From Lacisediminihabitans sp046156175 (GTDB taxonomy: Bacteria > Actinomycetota > Actinomycetes > Actinomycetales > Microbacteriaceae), in contig NZ_JAYLVL010000004.1 of NCBI RefSeq assembly GCF_046156175.1, forward strand, positions 372,001 to 436,000: DNA of 64,000 nucleotides, written 5' to 3'. The stretch's first letter is position 1; every line of letters starts with the position of its first letter. The translations under genes and the position numbers were made by a program. Shown here one piece after another: positions 45,851 through 53,964 of this stretch. The notes beneath the pieces are model-generated. The model was not told the origin of the DNA and ran no database searches. It saw only the letters and a list, made by a program, of their open reading frames with translations.

Positions 45851-46060
45851 ATGAGCGGGAGCAGCGGATCCGAGTTGGGCATGACTCTTCGCGAACGCGA
45901 GCAACAGGAGCAGGCAGCCGCGATTGAAGCGGCCAGGTCGCCGGAGGAAGCGCTGCGTTTGCGACTCAGGCGCGAGGCATGGGAGCGCGCGGCGGATGAG
46001 TACGTCGCAGGTTCCATCACAGCGGCGCAGCTGGCTGAGCGTGCAGCGTCTGGTGTCTGA
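45851..46060 (+). CDS. small acidic/basic helical protein upstream of antitoxin-like pseudogene
   Basis: A 69-residue protein, almost wholly helical and highly charged (TLREREQQEQAAAIEAARS, then LRLRLRREAWERAADEYVAG). The ATG is preceded by TGAGGA 3 bases upstream. Its stop overlaps the GTG at 46053 that would start the following, now broken, gene, so the two were a coupled pair. No family is recognised; the size and context fit a toxin-antitoxin or small regulator cassette, which is inference. Confidence 0.5.
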   Translation: MSGSSGSELGMTLREREQQEQAAAIEAARSPEEALRLRLRREAWERAADEYVAGSITAAQLAERAASGV

Positions 46061-46576
46061 GCAGGGAGAGAATCCCTGAGCCGAGTACGGCCCCTTCTTC
46101 GACGCAGAAGCCTTGGCGGAATACCTAGGAACGACGACCGACGCGGTCGACCAGGATATCGCCGCAGGTGGTGCCCTTTACCTTTGGACTTCCGACGGCA
46201 CAGCTCTGATGCCGGCCGCGCAATTCCTTGACGCCGATTCAGGACTAGTGCCTCGGCTCAGCGAGCTGACGTTTCGCATGGATCCAGCCGGTGAGGATCC
46301 AGAAGGTGTGATTCTCTGGGCGCTGACTCAGCAGAAGGCATTTCACGGGTGCAGGCCGATCGAGGTCAGGCCGACGTCGACCAGGCAAGCCACCCGAGCG
46401 AAGCCGTGCAGGGGGCCGCAAGGGCAAGTCGCCGCGTACACGAATTGCCGCGTCGTCGCCGGGCCGCCAGATCGGCCGCGATAGCCGATGACGTGCGCGG
46501 CGCGTTCCTGCTGCCGGAGGACGCGCCCGCTTGGGGGCCCGAGAGCGGCGTCATCCAGGTGACGTTCGCGCGCTGA
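46053..46576 (+). pseudogene. broken HTH/antitoxin-like gene
   Basis: A GTG at 46053 begins MSEQGENP, then an in-frame TGA at 46077-46079, then AEYGPFFDAEALAEYLGTTT and a HTH_17-like region followed by LWALTQQKAFHGCRPIEV, which resembles the Xre/MbcA-type antitoxin C-terminal domain. At about 46367 the sensible reading moves to another frame (QADVDQASHPSEAVQGAARA and onward to VIQVTFAR, stop at 46576). Two lesions make it a pseudogene. The family assignment is tentative. Confidence 0.5.
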
Positions 46577-46625
46577 GATCGACGGGGGCGCGGCTGCCAC
46601 GCGGCACATGGACGCGGCTGATCAT

Positions 46626-47168
46626 TCACCAAGCCGCGGGATGAATGAAAGCGGCGGCGGGCCTGCCGATCCATTGGGTGACGCGCATCACGAGTTCCAG
46701 GTCGGCGAGGCGGGCAGTTCGCAGATTGGTGAGGCGATTCGGTGTGCAGCCAAGCACCTCGGCCAGTTCGGCCCAGGTCAGGGCTAGCTGCTGTCGCCGA
46801 TCATTGAGAGCGGCGTACAACTCGCCCAGATCCCATCGAAGCCGGCTCTCTGGGCCCGCCTCCGGTAGTCGGGTATCGCCAACGTCGATCGCGGGATCAG
46901 TCAGGAAGTCTTCGGGCGCCCGGCCGAGCCAACGCAGCATGAAGAGCGCGTACTGGCACGAGGTGGCCCCCCGTGCACTCAGCCGCGAGACTGCACCGCC
47001 ACACAGGCAATTGTCGTCCGGCCGTTGCGTGTTGAGCTCCGACGACTGGTCCCACAAGTCGTCTGCGAACTCAAACCAACTCAGGCCGCGGGCGCGCCGC
47101 TCGGTGTCGAATGCGTCGGCGAACGCGTCGAAATCGAAGGACGGAAGGCTTGCGGAGTGTTGCTTCAC
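46626..47168 (-). CDS. protein with two tandem HTH (XRE-like) domains
   Basis: A 180-residue protein. Two halves look related: each has a helix with Trp and Phe (LSWFEFADDLW; LTWAELAEVLG), a recognition-helix-like segment (GAVSRLSARGATSCQYALFM; CTPNRLTNLRTARLADLELV) and an ending L-G-R-x-(P)-E/A-x-F. This fits a duplicated XRE-type HTH. The GTG at 47168 overlaps the stop of the upstream VOC gene (GTGA). It is probably a regulator of that pair. Confidence 0.72.
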   Translation of the reverse strand: MKQHSASLPSFDFDAFADAFDTERRARGLSWFEFADDLWDQSSELNTQRPDDNCLCGGAVSRLSARGATSCQYALFMLRWLGRAPEDFLTDPAIDVGDTRLPEAGPESRLRWDLGELYAALNDRRQQLALTWAELAEVLGCTPNRLTNLRTARLADLELVMRVTQWIGRPAAAFIHPAAW

Positions 47169-47815
47169 GCCTCGTCGTCCACATCGCCCCACGCGACAAT
47201 GTCGACACCGTGGTTGTCCGGGGACGCCATCGTCCACCAGTCCGGAACGTGCGAGTCGTCTGCCAAGCGGCCGCCGGCGGCTCGGACGGCGGCCACCCGC
47301 GCCTTGACCCGATCGTTCGGGACGGCCACATCAATGTGCGTGCGGCCGCGCCCGGGCGCGCGGAGCTCGTCGAACCACATTCGCGGCCCACGTCGCAGCG
47401 GATCGACGATAAGTCCGCCGATCACCTCGTACCCGAGCGCGGCGACCCAGAAGTCGCGTGTGCTGACCCCTTCCGCCTCCGCGATGGCGATCTGGATGGT
47501 GTGCAACCGCGAAGGATCGGGCTCGAGGCCCAGATCCCGGGCAATCGCCGAGATGCGCCGAGCGAGCTCCGCGTCAGCGGCGTCGATCCGACCCCCGGGC
47601 GACGCCGCCGTACGAACAACCACGGCCTCCGGACGCAGGTCGATGTCGGGTTCGCGGCCCACCTCTGCTGTCTCTGCAGCGATACGTCGAACAAACTCCA
47701 CGCCCGTCGCGAATGATCCGGTGGGGAACACCGTCTGCGCGCCGCCGTAGAGCACGTGCCAGCCAGTAGTGCCCGGCTCGTCGTGGAACTGTCTCGCGCT
47801 GATCCATTCGGTCAT
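47165..47815 (-). CDS. pterin-dehydratase-like plus VOC (glyoxalase-like) fusion protein
   Basis: A 216-residue protein. The N-terminal half (about 1-95) resembles 4a-hydroxytetrahydrobiopterin dehydratase (TGVEFVRRIAAETAEVGREP, then DAELARRISAIARDLG) but the usual HHP motif is replaced by GREP. The C-terminal half (about 105-216) is a VOC/glyoxalase-type fold (AEGVSTRDFWVAALGYEVIG ... SPDNHGVDIVAW). Such fusions are known in actinobacteria without assigned reaction. ATG at 47815 has AGGAG 6 bases upstream. Coupled to the HTH gene. Confidence 0.8.
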   Translation of the reverse strand: MTEWISARQFHDEPGTTGWHVLYGGAQTVFPTGSFATGVEFVRRIAAETAEVGREPDIDLRPEAVVVRTAASPGGRIDAADAELARRISAIARDLGLEPDPSRLHTIQIAIAEAEGVSTRDFWVAALGYEVIGGLIVDPLRRGPRMWFDELRAPGRGRTHIDVAVPNDRVKARVAAVRAAGGRLADDSHVPDWWTMASPDNHGVDIVAWGDVDDEA

Positions 47816-48357
47816 TCGCACTCCTGACGGACACCATACGAAAATGCGCCCCTGACCGAGGAAGGGAAGGCAGTCGCAGCTTAATTCGGGGCACTGACAC
47901 CGTTTCTACTCTTGCATAAACTGCAATCAGAGTAACAAACCATTGACATAAAGCCTGTTATCGGCGCGAGTATCGGTCGGTCGGGGCTGCGTGGACGAAG
48001 GGCGAAATCGGTCCGGCCAACAGGCCATCTCGGGCATTCGCAGGGCCCAGCGATCACTCCCGCTCGAGCGGAACCGGTGAAGTCGACCGCACCCTCAGTC
48101 CCCCTTACGGTCGACCCGACCTTGAGCTTCTCGAAAATTGCGTTTTTACCCCGCGCACCCTGGAGATGACCTACCGGCCCACCACGCACCGTTTCGGAAA
48201 GCCAAGCTATGCCGGCCGCTCGCGTCCGCAGGGCTCCACGGTGCCGGACCCAGGCAACAGGCGGCCCGCCTGCGCGATGGGTGGTATTCGATCAGGCAGA
48301 AGTGGTTGATGGTTGGTTGGTTAGGTTGGTCTGAAACGGGATTTTTGGTGGCTTCGC
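47816..48357. other. 540-base gap without a gene
   Basis: No convincing coding frame. Part is AT-rich (47880-47970), unlike the flanks, and a GGTT-rich stretch lies at 48303-48330. This is a plausible boundary zone of the island, but no copy of the tRNA-Lys 3' end was seen here. Confidence 0.4.
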
Positions 48358-48388
48358 TTGACCTCGAGCGCGGTCGAGGATTCAGTAT
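48358..48388 (+). promoter_or_regulatory. MerR-type promoter of the SDR-MerR operon
   Basis: TTGACC (-35, 48358-48363) and CAGTAT (-10, 48383-48388) are separated by 19 bases, the overlong spacing typical of MerR-controlled promoters. The spacer holds the dyad CCTCGA (48362-48367) / TCGAGG (48374-48379), laid out like the SoxR operator. A second dyad, GGATTC/GAATCC, spans 48378-48396. The MerR gene 0.9 kb downstream is the obvious candidate binder. Confidence 0.7.
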
Positions 48389-48436
48389 AAGAATCCAACT
48401 TTGGTCCGTGATTCGGGCTGCGAATAGGAGCAAATC

Positions 48437-49306
48437 ATGGCCAATCCTTCGTCGAAGTCCCGTGCTGAAGGAAGGACGGTGCTGGTCACGGGAACGTCAT
48501 CCGGGATCGGCATGATGGCGGCAGTTGCTCTGGCGAAGGCGGGATGGATCACCGTCGCCACGATGAGGACTCTTGCCCGGTCATCGGGCCTTGAAGACGC
48601 GGCCGCGGTCGCCGGCGTGAGTCTCGATATTCGTGAACTGGATGTCACCGACTCAGTGTCAATCTCAACCGCGGTAGAGGAGATCATCGCGAGCCACGGT
48701 CGCCTGGACGCGCTCGTCAACAACGCGGGTGCTGCCTCGGTTGGCACGATCGAGCAAATGGATATCGAGGGGTATCGCGCTGCGATGGAGGTCAACTATT
48801 TCGGCGTCGTCCAGCTCACCAAAGCCGCACTCCCTCACCTTCGAGAAACGCGTGGGCGTGTGGTGACGATCAGCAGTGTCGGGGGTGCGATCGGCCAGCC
48901 ATTCAACGAGGCCTATTGTGCAGCGAAATTTGCCGTCGAAGGGTTCATGGAGTCCCTGCATCCGGTCGCAAAAACCGTCGGAGTCGACATTTGCATTGTT
49001 GAGCCCGGCGCCGTGGCGAGCGAATTCGTGGCAAACGCCGGCCTGGATCCGGAAGCGATGCTGTCGGCCGCTGGACCCTATGCCCCAGCACTCAGTGCTT
49101 ACCTGGATCGCACGCTCAAGCAGTTCGATCCGAGCTCCGCTCAGTCGCCCGGCGAGGTAGCAGACAAGTTGGTCGAATCGCTGGAAATCACCGAACCTGT
49201 GTTTCGTGTGCAGACCTCCGCGTGGGCTCGCGACTTCGTCAGCACGAAACTTGTCGATCTCGACGGGTCGCGGGTAACTGAGTTGACGGCGACATGGGTG
49301 AACTGA
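48437..49306 (+). CDS. short-chain dehydrogenase/reductase
   Basis: A 289-residue classical SDR. Cofactor motif TGTSSGIG (about 19-26), NNAG (about 95-98), catalytic Ser in TISSVGG, and Tyr-x-x-x-Lys in AYCAAKFAVEG. It resembles NADP(H)-dependent oxidoreductases acting on aldehydes, ketones or alcohols; the substrate cannot be told. ATG at 48437 has AGGAG 8 bases upstream. The last 13 bases overlap the MerR gene, so they are co-translated. Expression probably responds to a small molecule sensed by that MerR protein. Confidence 0.9.
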   Translation: MANPSSKSRAEGRTVLVTGTSSGIGMMAAVALAKAGWITVATMRTLARSSGLEDAAAVAGVSLDIRELDVTDSVSISTAVEEIIASHGRLDALVNNAGAASVGTIEQMDIEGYRAAMEVNYFGVVQLTKAALPHLRETRGRVVTISSVGGAIGQPFNEAYCAAKFAVEGFMESLHPVAKTVGVDICIVEPGAVASEFVANAGLDPEAMLSAAGPYAPALSAYLDRTLKQFDPSSAQSPGEVADKLVESLEITEPVFRVQTSAWARDFVSTKLVDLDGSRVTELTATWVN

Positions 49307-49731
49307 CCGGGGCAGACCCTGGATCGTTACCGACGAAACTGACCTACAGCATCAGGGAAGTGTCGCTCGAAACCGGACTCAGCATTTCCGCCCTGAGGTA
49401 TTACGAGACGGCGCGTCTTCTCACCGTTCCCCGCAGCAGTACTGGTCAGCGCGAATACAGCCAGACTGAGCTGAACGCCGTCAAGTTTATTCATCAGCTC
49501 CGTCGCACCGGAATGCCCATCGCCAGGATCCGCGAATATGCCGACCTCGTGCGGGCCGGCGACGACACCACTTCCCTGCGAATGAGCCATCTCGAACAAC
49601 ATCGTGATGCGGTCGCAGCGACAATGACCGAACAGCAAGGCTATCTCGACGCGATAACCCGCAAGATCGACCTCTATCGTCGAGCCCTCGACCGTCCTAT
49701 CTCAGGAGACAACGCAGCGCCACCTGAATAA
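49294..49731 (+). CDS. MerR-family transcriptional regulator
   Basis: A 145-residue regulator. The winged HTH (YSIREVSLETGLSISALRYY, then RRTGMPIARIREYADLVR) is followed by a long dimerisation coiled coil (about 85-135). No Cys metal-binding motif is present, so it is not a metal sensor of the MerR/CueR kind. It overlaps the SDR gene by 13 bases and likely controls the 19-base-spacer promoter upstream of the SDR gene. Confidence 0.9.
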   Translation: MGELTGADPGSLPTKLTYSIREVSLETGLSISALRYYETARLLTVPRSSTGQREYSQTELNAVKFIHQLRRTGMPIARIREYADLVRAGDDTTSLRMSHLEQHRDAVAATMTEQQGYLDAITRKIDLYRRALDRPISGDNAAPPE

Positions 49732-50386
49732 GATCCCGTTTCAGGTCGTCGCACCAGTGGGCCGAGCAACGAGACGGCCTGGTGTCGGCGTTGACCTTCC
49801 TTCGTCTGTCGAGAAGGTGCGGCGAAGCAGTCCGGCGATGGAGCGATGCTCTTCGCCATGGGTGGCGAGGTGGTCATAAGCGCAGTGAGGACGGGGATTG
49901 CCCATTGCAGGGTCTATTGGTGGTGGTGCGCCGTGGCAAGTTTTCTGGATGCATGGCTGCCAGGGTCGGTCACTCCGTGGCCGTTTTCAGCGGGGTGGCC
50001 AGATATTGCCGCGCTTCCGGCCTTGGCGCGGTCGGCGCCGCATCCGCTGTTCCGAATGGGTGGGGTAAATCTTGGTGCACTCGACGGAGATCACGTTCCT
50101 CTGGACTCTTCCCTCCTTCGCATGTGCGATTCGCACGTCTGGGGGAGTGGAGCTGGCGTCTACTCGCCGGAACGTCGAAGAGAAATGGCCGACGCGGCGT
50201 TAGATTTCGCGGCCAGTGGGGTGATCGAGGTGGACACCGAGCATCGCGATCTTTCCGACATCAACTCGAACTGGAACGACCATGGTCGACCTTTTCACAC
50301 GCCCTGACGAGAATTGGCGATTTTGCGGATCTATCGACTCGACTGTGGTCGTCAACGAGGCGATTCGCGTGCACCAGCGCGAGACG
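49732..50386. other. 650-base gap without a recognisable gene
   Basis: Open readings on the plus strand (for example about 49846-50307) lack ribosome sites and family features. The sequence could be a decayed gene or IS fragment, but I recognise no motif. Confidence 0.4.
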
Positions 50387-50992
50387 TCAGACGGCAGGCA
50401 CGTTCAAACCGAGAAGCGCGACTTCCTCCGCAGTCCACGAGACCGTGGTGATACCCGCGTTCAGCACGCGAGGAAACACCGAGCGATAGCGGTCGAGGGG
50501 GATTCCAAGGGTGCGGCACAGGACGAGGCGCATGAGCGTCGAGTGCATGACGACGAGAACCGATCCGTCGGGGTGCGCCGCGACGATCCTCCCGAGGGCC
50601 TCCCTGGCGCGGGCGGCGCCGTCCGCCCCTGGCTCACCGCCCGGTAGCGGCGATGTTGCGGGACGGGCGGTGAATCGCGCGGCAGCTTCGGGAAACAACT
50701 CATTCATCTCAGTAGACGTGAGTCCTTCCCCTCGACCGAAGTCGATCTCGCGGAGTTCGGAGTCCACCGTGACAGGCACCCCGAGGGCTGTCGCCGATGG
50801 TGTTGCGGTGATCACGGCGCGCGACAGCGGTGAGGCATACACCGCATCGATCGGTTGTAGTTCGGCCCAGCGCGCCAGCTGCTCGGCCTGAGCTACGCCG
50901 AGCGTGGTGAGTGCAATGTCCGTGCTCCCCGCGTAGCGGTTCTCGGCGTGCCAGATGGTCTCGCCGTGACGAACGAGAAAAAGAGTCGTCAT
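50387..50992 (-). CDS. histidine phosphatase family protein
   Basis: A 201-residue phosphoglycerate-mutase-like phosphatase. The RHG motif (LFLVRHGETIWHAENRYAG) supplies the phospho-His. EIDFGRGEGLTSTEM and the second catalytic His in VLVVMHSTLMRLVLCRTLG complete the site. ATG at 50992 overlaps the stop of the FGGY gene by four bases (ATGA). As the last gene of the operon it may dephosphorylate a sugar phosphate made by the kinases; this is inference. Confidence 0.88.
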   Translation of the reverse strand: MTTLFLVRHGETIWHAENRYAGSTDIALTTLGVAQAEQLARWAELQPIDAVYASPLSRAVITATPSATALGVPVTVDSELREIDFGRGEGLTSTEMNELFPEAAARFTARPATSPLPGGEPGADGAARAREALGRIVAAHPDGSVLVVMHSTLMRLVLCRTLGIPLDRYRSVFPRVLNAGITTVSWTAEEVALLGLNVPAV

Positions 50993-52485
50993 GATGTGAT
51001 CCATCCCTTCGCGATGAGTGTTGCGATGAACCCGTCATAGTGGTCGTTCAATTCCGAAGCCGGCGCAGAGCGTGGCTCGACGACTCGCCCGACGGGCGAC
51101 ATTCGCGAGGCAGTCTCGGGGAGCGTGGCTCCGGCCGTTCCTGCCCACGCGGCGAGGATTGCCATGCCGATCGACCCTTCGGAGGACCGGGGGATGGTAA
51201 TCGGTCGAGCCAGCAGGTCCGCGCGCTGCTGTGTCCACCAATCGTTTTTCGTGCCACCCCCCGAGCTGCTCAATGTGCCGTCGAGGGTGGCTCCCGCGCG
51301 GGCCATCATGGTGAAGCTGAGGCGCTCCACGCAGGCGATTCCGATCATGATCGATGCGAGAAGACGATCGGGATCGAGGAGCTGTGCGGCTTCAGCGAGG
51401 CTGAGGTCCACCCCGTCGACCGTGACGAACCCGTGCGCATCGGGGCGAATCAGCGGAAAACGCTCACCGACAGTGGCCAGCGGGTAGCACCTCGCCAGAG
51501 ACCTGATCTTGCCGGCGCTGCCGCCGAGTCGGGCGGATGCCCCGGCCAGATCGATAGAGGGCAGGGCGGCCGTGATCGCTCCGGCTCCGACGCTCGACGC
51601 TCCTCCGGGAAACCATCTCCCATCGTGGGGGGCGCGATGTGAATAGACGGCGCCTGCCTCGTCGGTGATGATCTGGTCGGTCACCCCTTTGAGGACCATG
51701 GTCGTGCCGATCACCGTATGCCAGTCCCCGAGTCCTAAGGTCCCGGCGCCGAGCTGGGCTGCACATCCGTCGGTCATTCCGGCAACGACGGGCGTGCCTG
51801 CGGGAAGCCCGGTCGCGTCCGCCCATGCCGTGCAGGATCGGCCGAGTTCTGTACCCGGGGCGACCACGAGCGGCAGTCGGGCCGGGTCGATGCCCAGGGC
51901 ATTTAGGGCGCCGAGCGGCCACTCGAGTTCGAGCAGGTCATAGCCGGACTTGAGGGAGTGGCTCCAGTCGGATGCGACCCGCGTCCCGACAATGGCGGCC
52001 GCGAGAACATCGGCCTGGTGGGCGATCCAACGGTTCTCGGACAGCAGGCCATTTCGCGCGAGCCAGACAACCTTAGGAAGAGCCCAGGTGGGCTGGATCC
52101 GGTAGCCGAGTCTTCCCCACAGCGCCGGGTCCGCCGCGTTCGCCTCCTGGCCGAGCTCACCTGCCCGAGCATCGTCGTACATGATGCCGGGCGAGCGCGG
52201 CCGCCCCGTTGCGTCCACTGTCGTGATGGTGCCCGACGTCGCGCAGATGGAAACTCCCGCGACGCGGCCGAGCGATGCTGGTGGGAGCGCTGCGAGAGCA
52301 GCGGCGAGCGCTGTGCCGGCCTGGCTGATCCACTCCTGAGGGTCCTGTTCGTGTCGATCGTCGGAGCGCTGACTCCTAAGGGGCAGAGCATGCGACCCGA
52401 TCACCAGCCCGACTTCGTCGACGATCGACACCTTCGTGCTCTGCGTTCCGAGGTCGATTCCGACCCAGAGAGCAGTTATCGGCAT
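50989..52485 (-). CDS. FGGY-family carbohydrate kinase (first of two in the operon)
   Basis: A 498-residue sugar kinase. FGGY_N opens with a phosphate-1 motif (GIDLGTQSTKVSIVD). FGGY_C has the adenosine region (LSSSGGGTKNDWWTQQRADL). It is xylulokinase/ribulokinase-like in length, but the substrate cannot be assigned. It starts 24 bases after the second FGGY gene and is coupled to the phosphatase. Cytoplasmic. Confidence 0.9.
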   Translation of the reverse strand: MPITALWVGIDLGTQSTKVSIVDEVGLVIGSHALPLRSQRSDDRHEQDPQEWISQAGTALAAALAALPPASLGRVAGVSICATSGTITTVDATGRPRSPGIMYDDARAGELGQEANAADPALWGRLGYRIQPTWALPKVVWLARNGLLSENRWIAHQADVLAAAIVGTRVASDWSHSLKSGYDLLELEWPLGALNALGIDPARLPLVVAPGTELGRSCTAWADATGLPAGTPVVAGMTDGCAAQLGAGTLGLGDWHTVIGTTMVLKGVTDQIITDEAGAVYSHRAPHDGRWFPGGASSVGAGAITAALPSIDLAGASARLGGSAGKIRSLARCYPLATVGERFPLIRPDAHGFVTVDGVDLSLAEAAQLLDPDRLLASIMIGIACVERLSFTMMARAGATLDGTLSSSGGGTKNDWWTQQRADLLARPITIPRSSEGSIGMAILAAWAGTAGATLPETASRMSPVGRVVEPRSAPASELNDHYDGFIATLIAKGWITS

Positions 52486-52509
52486 GTTGTGTCCGGGTTC
52501 ACTGTTTAC

Positions 52510-53964
52510 CTATTTCCAGAGCGCGCGGGCGCTTTCGAGCTGCGCTCGGTACCGCGCGAAGCCCTCGTCATAGAACTTGGTTCGCGAAGGGTCGGGTTCG
52601 ATGCGGCGGCGTTGGGAGCGCCAGAGCTCCTCGTCCACCGGGGTTCCGAGTCCGGCCCACGCGATCATCGCCGCGCCGCGTGCTCCGACCGCCGTGTCGT
52701 TCGGAAGCAGGAGCGGCCGCCCGAGCACGTCGGCAAAGATCGCTGCCCAGGCCTCGGACTGCAGACCACCTCCGCATGCGGTGACCTCCCCTTCGAGACC
52801 CATCTCTTCGAAGCAGTGACGCGCTGCGTATGCGAGTCCTTCGCAGAGCCCGCGCATGAGGTCGGCGCGTGTGGTGCGCAGCTGAAGGCCGGAGAATTGT
52901 CCGCGAGCCGACGGGTCGATGAACGGTGCCCGCTCGCCGGCTGGAGAGAAGAACGACAACACCTCGACGCCGTTCGCTCCCGGCGGGCTCTGCAGAATGA
53001 GGTCGTTCACGTCCTTGGGCGCGAGGGCGAACAGCTCTACGAACCAGTCGATGCTCGCGGTGCCCACCATTGAGGGCATCACCCGGAGAAAAAGTTCCCG
53101 ATCTGTGGTGCAGAGCCACATGCCGGCGGGCTCGGAATTCGGGTCGATCGTCGTGTCGGTGGTGAGCACCTGGCAGCTGAGGGTCGTTCCGACCACGAGG
53201 GTTCCCTCGCCCGCGCGCGTAGTGCCGGACCCGAAGCCGCAGGCCTGCAAGTCGTACGGTCCACCGGTCACCGGGGTGCCGACCGGAAGACCGAGCAATT
53301 CGGCTCCGTGAGGGTCGAGTGTGAAAATAGTGCCCGACTCCGCCGGGGTGGGCAACAGGTGGCGCCACTCTGCGATGCCGCAGAGTTGGAGCGCCTCGTC
53401 GACGTATTCGCGTCTGCGCACATCGAGGAACGGCAGCGATGCGTTCGATGCATCCGTCGTCATCACGCCAGTGAGAGAGTGGATGACCGCATCGACGCAG
53501 TAGCCCGCGACGGCGGCCGCCTCGAGGGACTCCGGCTCGTTGGCGGCCAGCCAGGCGATCAGTGCCGCATGGCAACCAGGGAACAACCCCGATCCGGTAA
53601 GGCGGAAGACTCGATCGGACACACTCTTGGCCCCACCGGTGTTCCAGGCGTCCACGATGTCGGCGGCGCGGGCATCCATCCAGGAGATCGGCGGACGAAC
53701 AGCACGGCCCTGCGCATCGCGAAGCCAGAGCCCATCTCCCTGGCCGGTGATCGCCACCGCCTCGATTCTTTCTGAGACTGATTTCGCGATCTCGCGCACC
53801 ACTGAGGCGACGGAGGCGATCACGTTGTCCAGATCCTGCTCGACCCTTCCGCCTTCGCCCTGTTCGAGGAGTGATCGCATGCTCGCGGTTGCACCAACGG
53901 AGCCATCATGACGAATGGCTGAGGCCTTCGTCATCGTCGTGCCGATGTCCACTCCGATGATCAT
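52510..53964 (-). CDS. FGGY-family carbohydrate kinase (second)
   Basis: A 484-residue kinase. FGGY_N opens GVDIGTTMTKASAIRHDG; FGGY_C has VTACGGGLQSEAWAAIFADV. The ATG at 53964 overlaps the stop of the dehydrogenase gene (ATGA); a longer reading would enter that gene. Sequence differs clearly from the neighbouring kinase, so the two are not a recent duplication and probably phosphorylate different compounds or successive intermediates. Confidence 0.9.
   Translation of the reverse strand: MIIGVDIGTTMTKASAIRHDGSVGATASMRSLLEQGEGGRVEQDLDNVIASVASVVREIAKSVSERIEAVAITGQGDGLWLRDAQGRAVRPPISWMDARAADIVDAWNTGGAKSVSDRVFRLTGSGLFPGCHAALIAWLAANEPESLEAAAVAGYCVDAVIHSLTGVMTTDASNASLPFLDVRRREYVDEALQLCGIAEWRHLLPTPAESGTIFTLDPHGAELLGLPVGTPVTGGPYDLQACGFGSGTTRAGEGTLVVGTTLSCQVLTTDTTIDPNSEPAGMWLCTTDRELFLRVMPSMVGTASIDWFVELFALAPKDVNDLILQSPPGANGVEVLSFFSPAGERAPFIDPSARGQFSGLQLRTTRADLMRGLCEGLAYAARHCFEEMGLEGEVTACGGGLQSEAWAAIFADVLGRPLLLPNDTAVGARGAAMIAWAGLGTPVDEELWRSQRRRIEPDPSRTKFYDEGFARYRAQLESARALWK

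Noticed and set aside
47816..48436. Right attachment site of the island
   Set aside because: No stretch matching the 3' end of tRNA-Lys was found here or elsewhere in the window by eye.
49846..50307. 153-codon plus-strand frame between the MerR and phosphatase genes
   Set aside because: No ribosome site, odd composition, no recognised motif.
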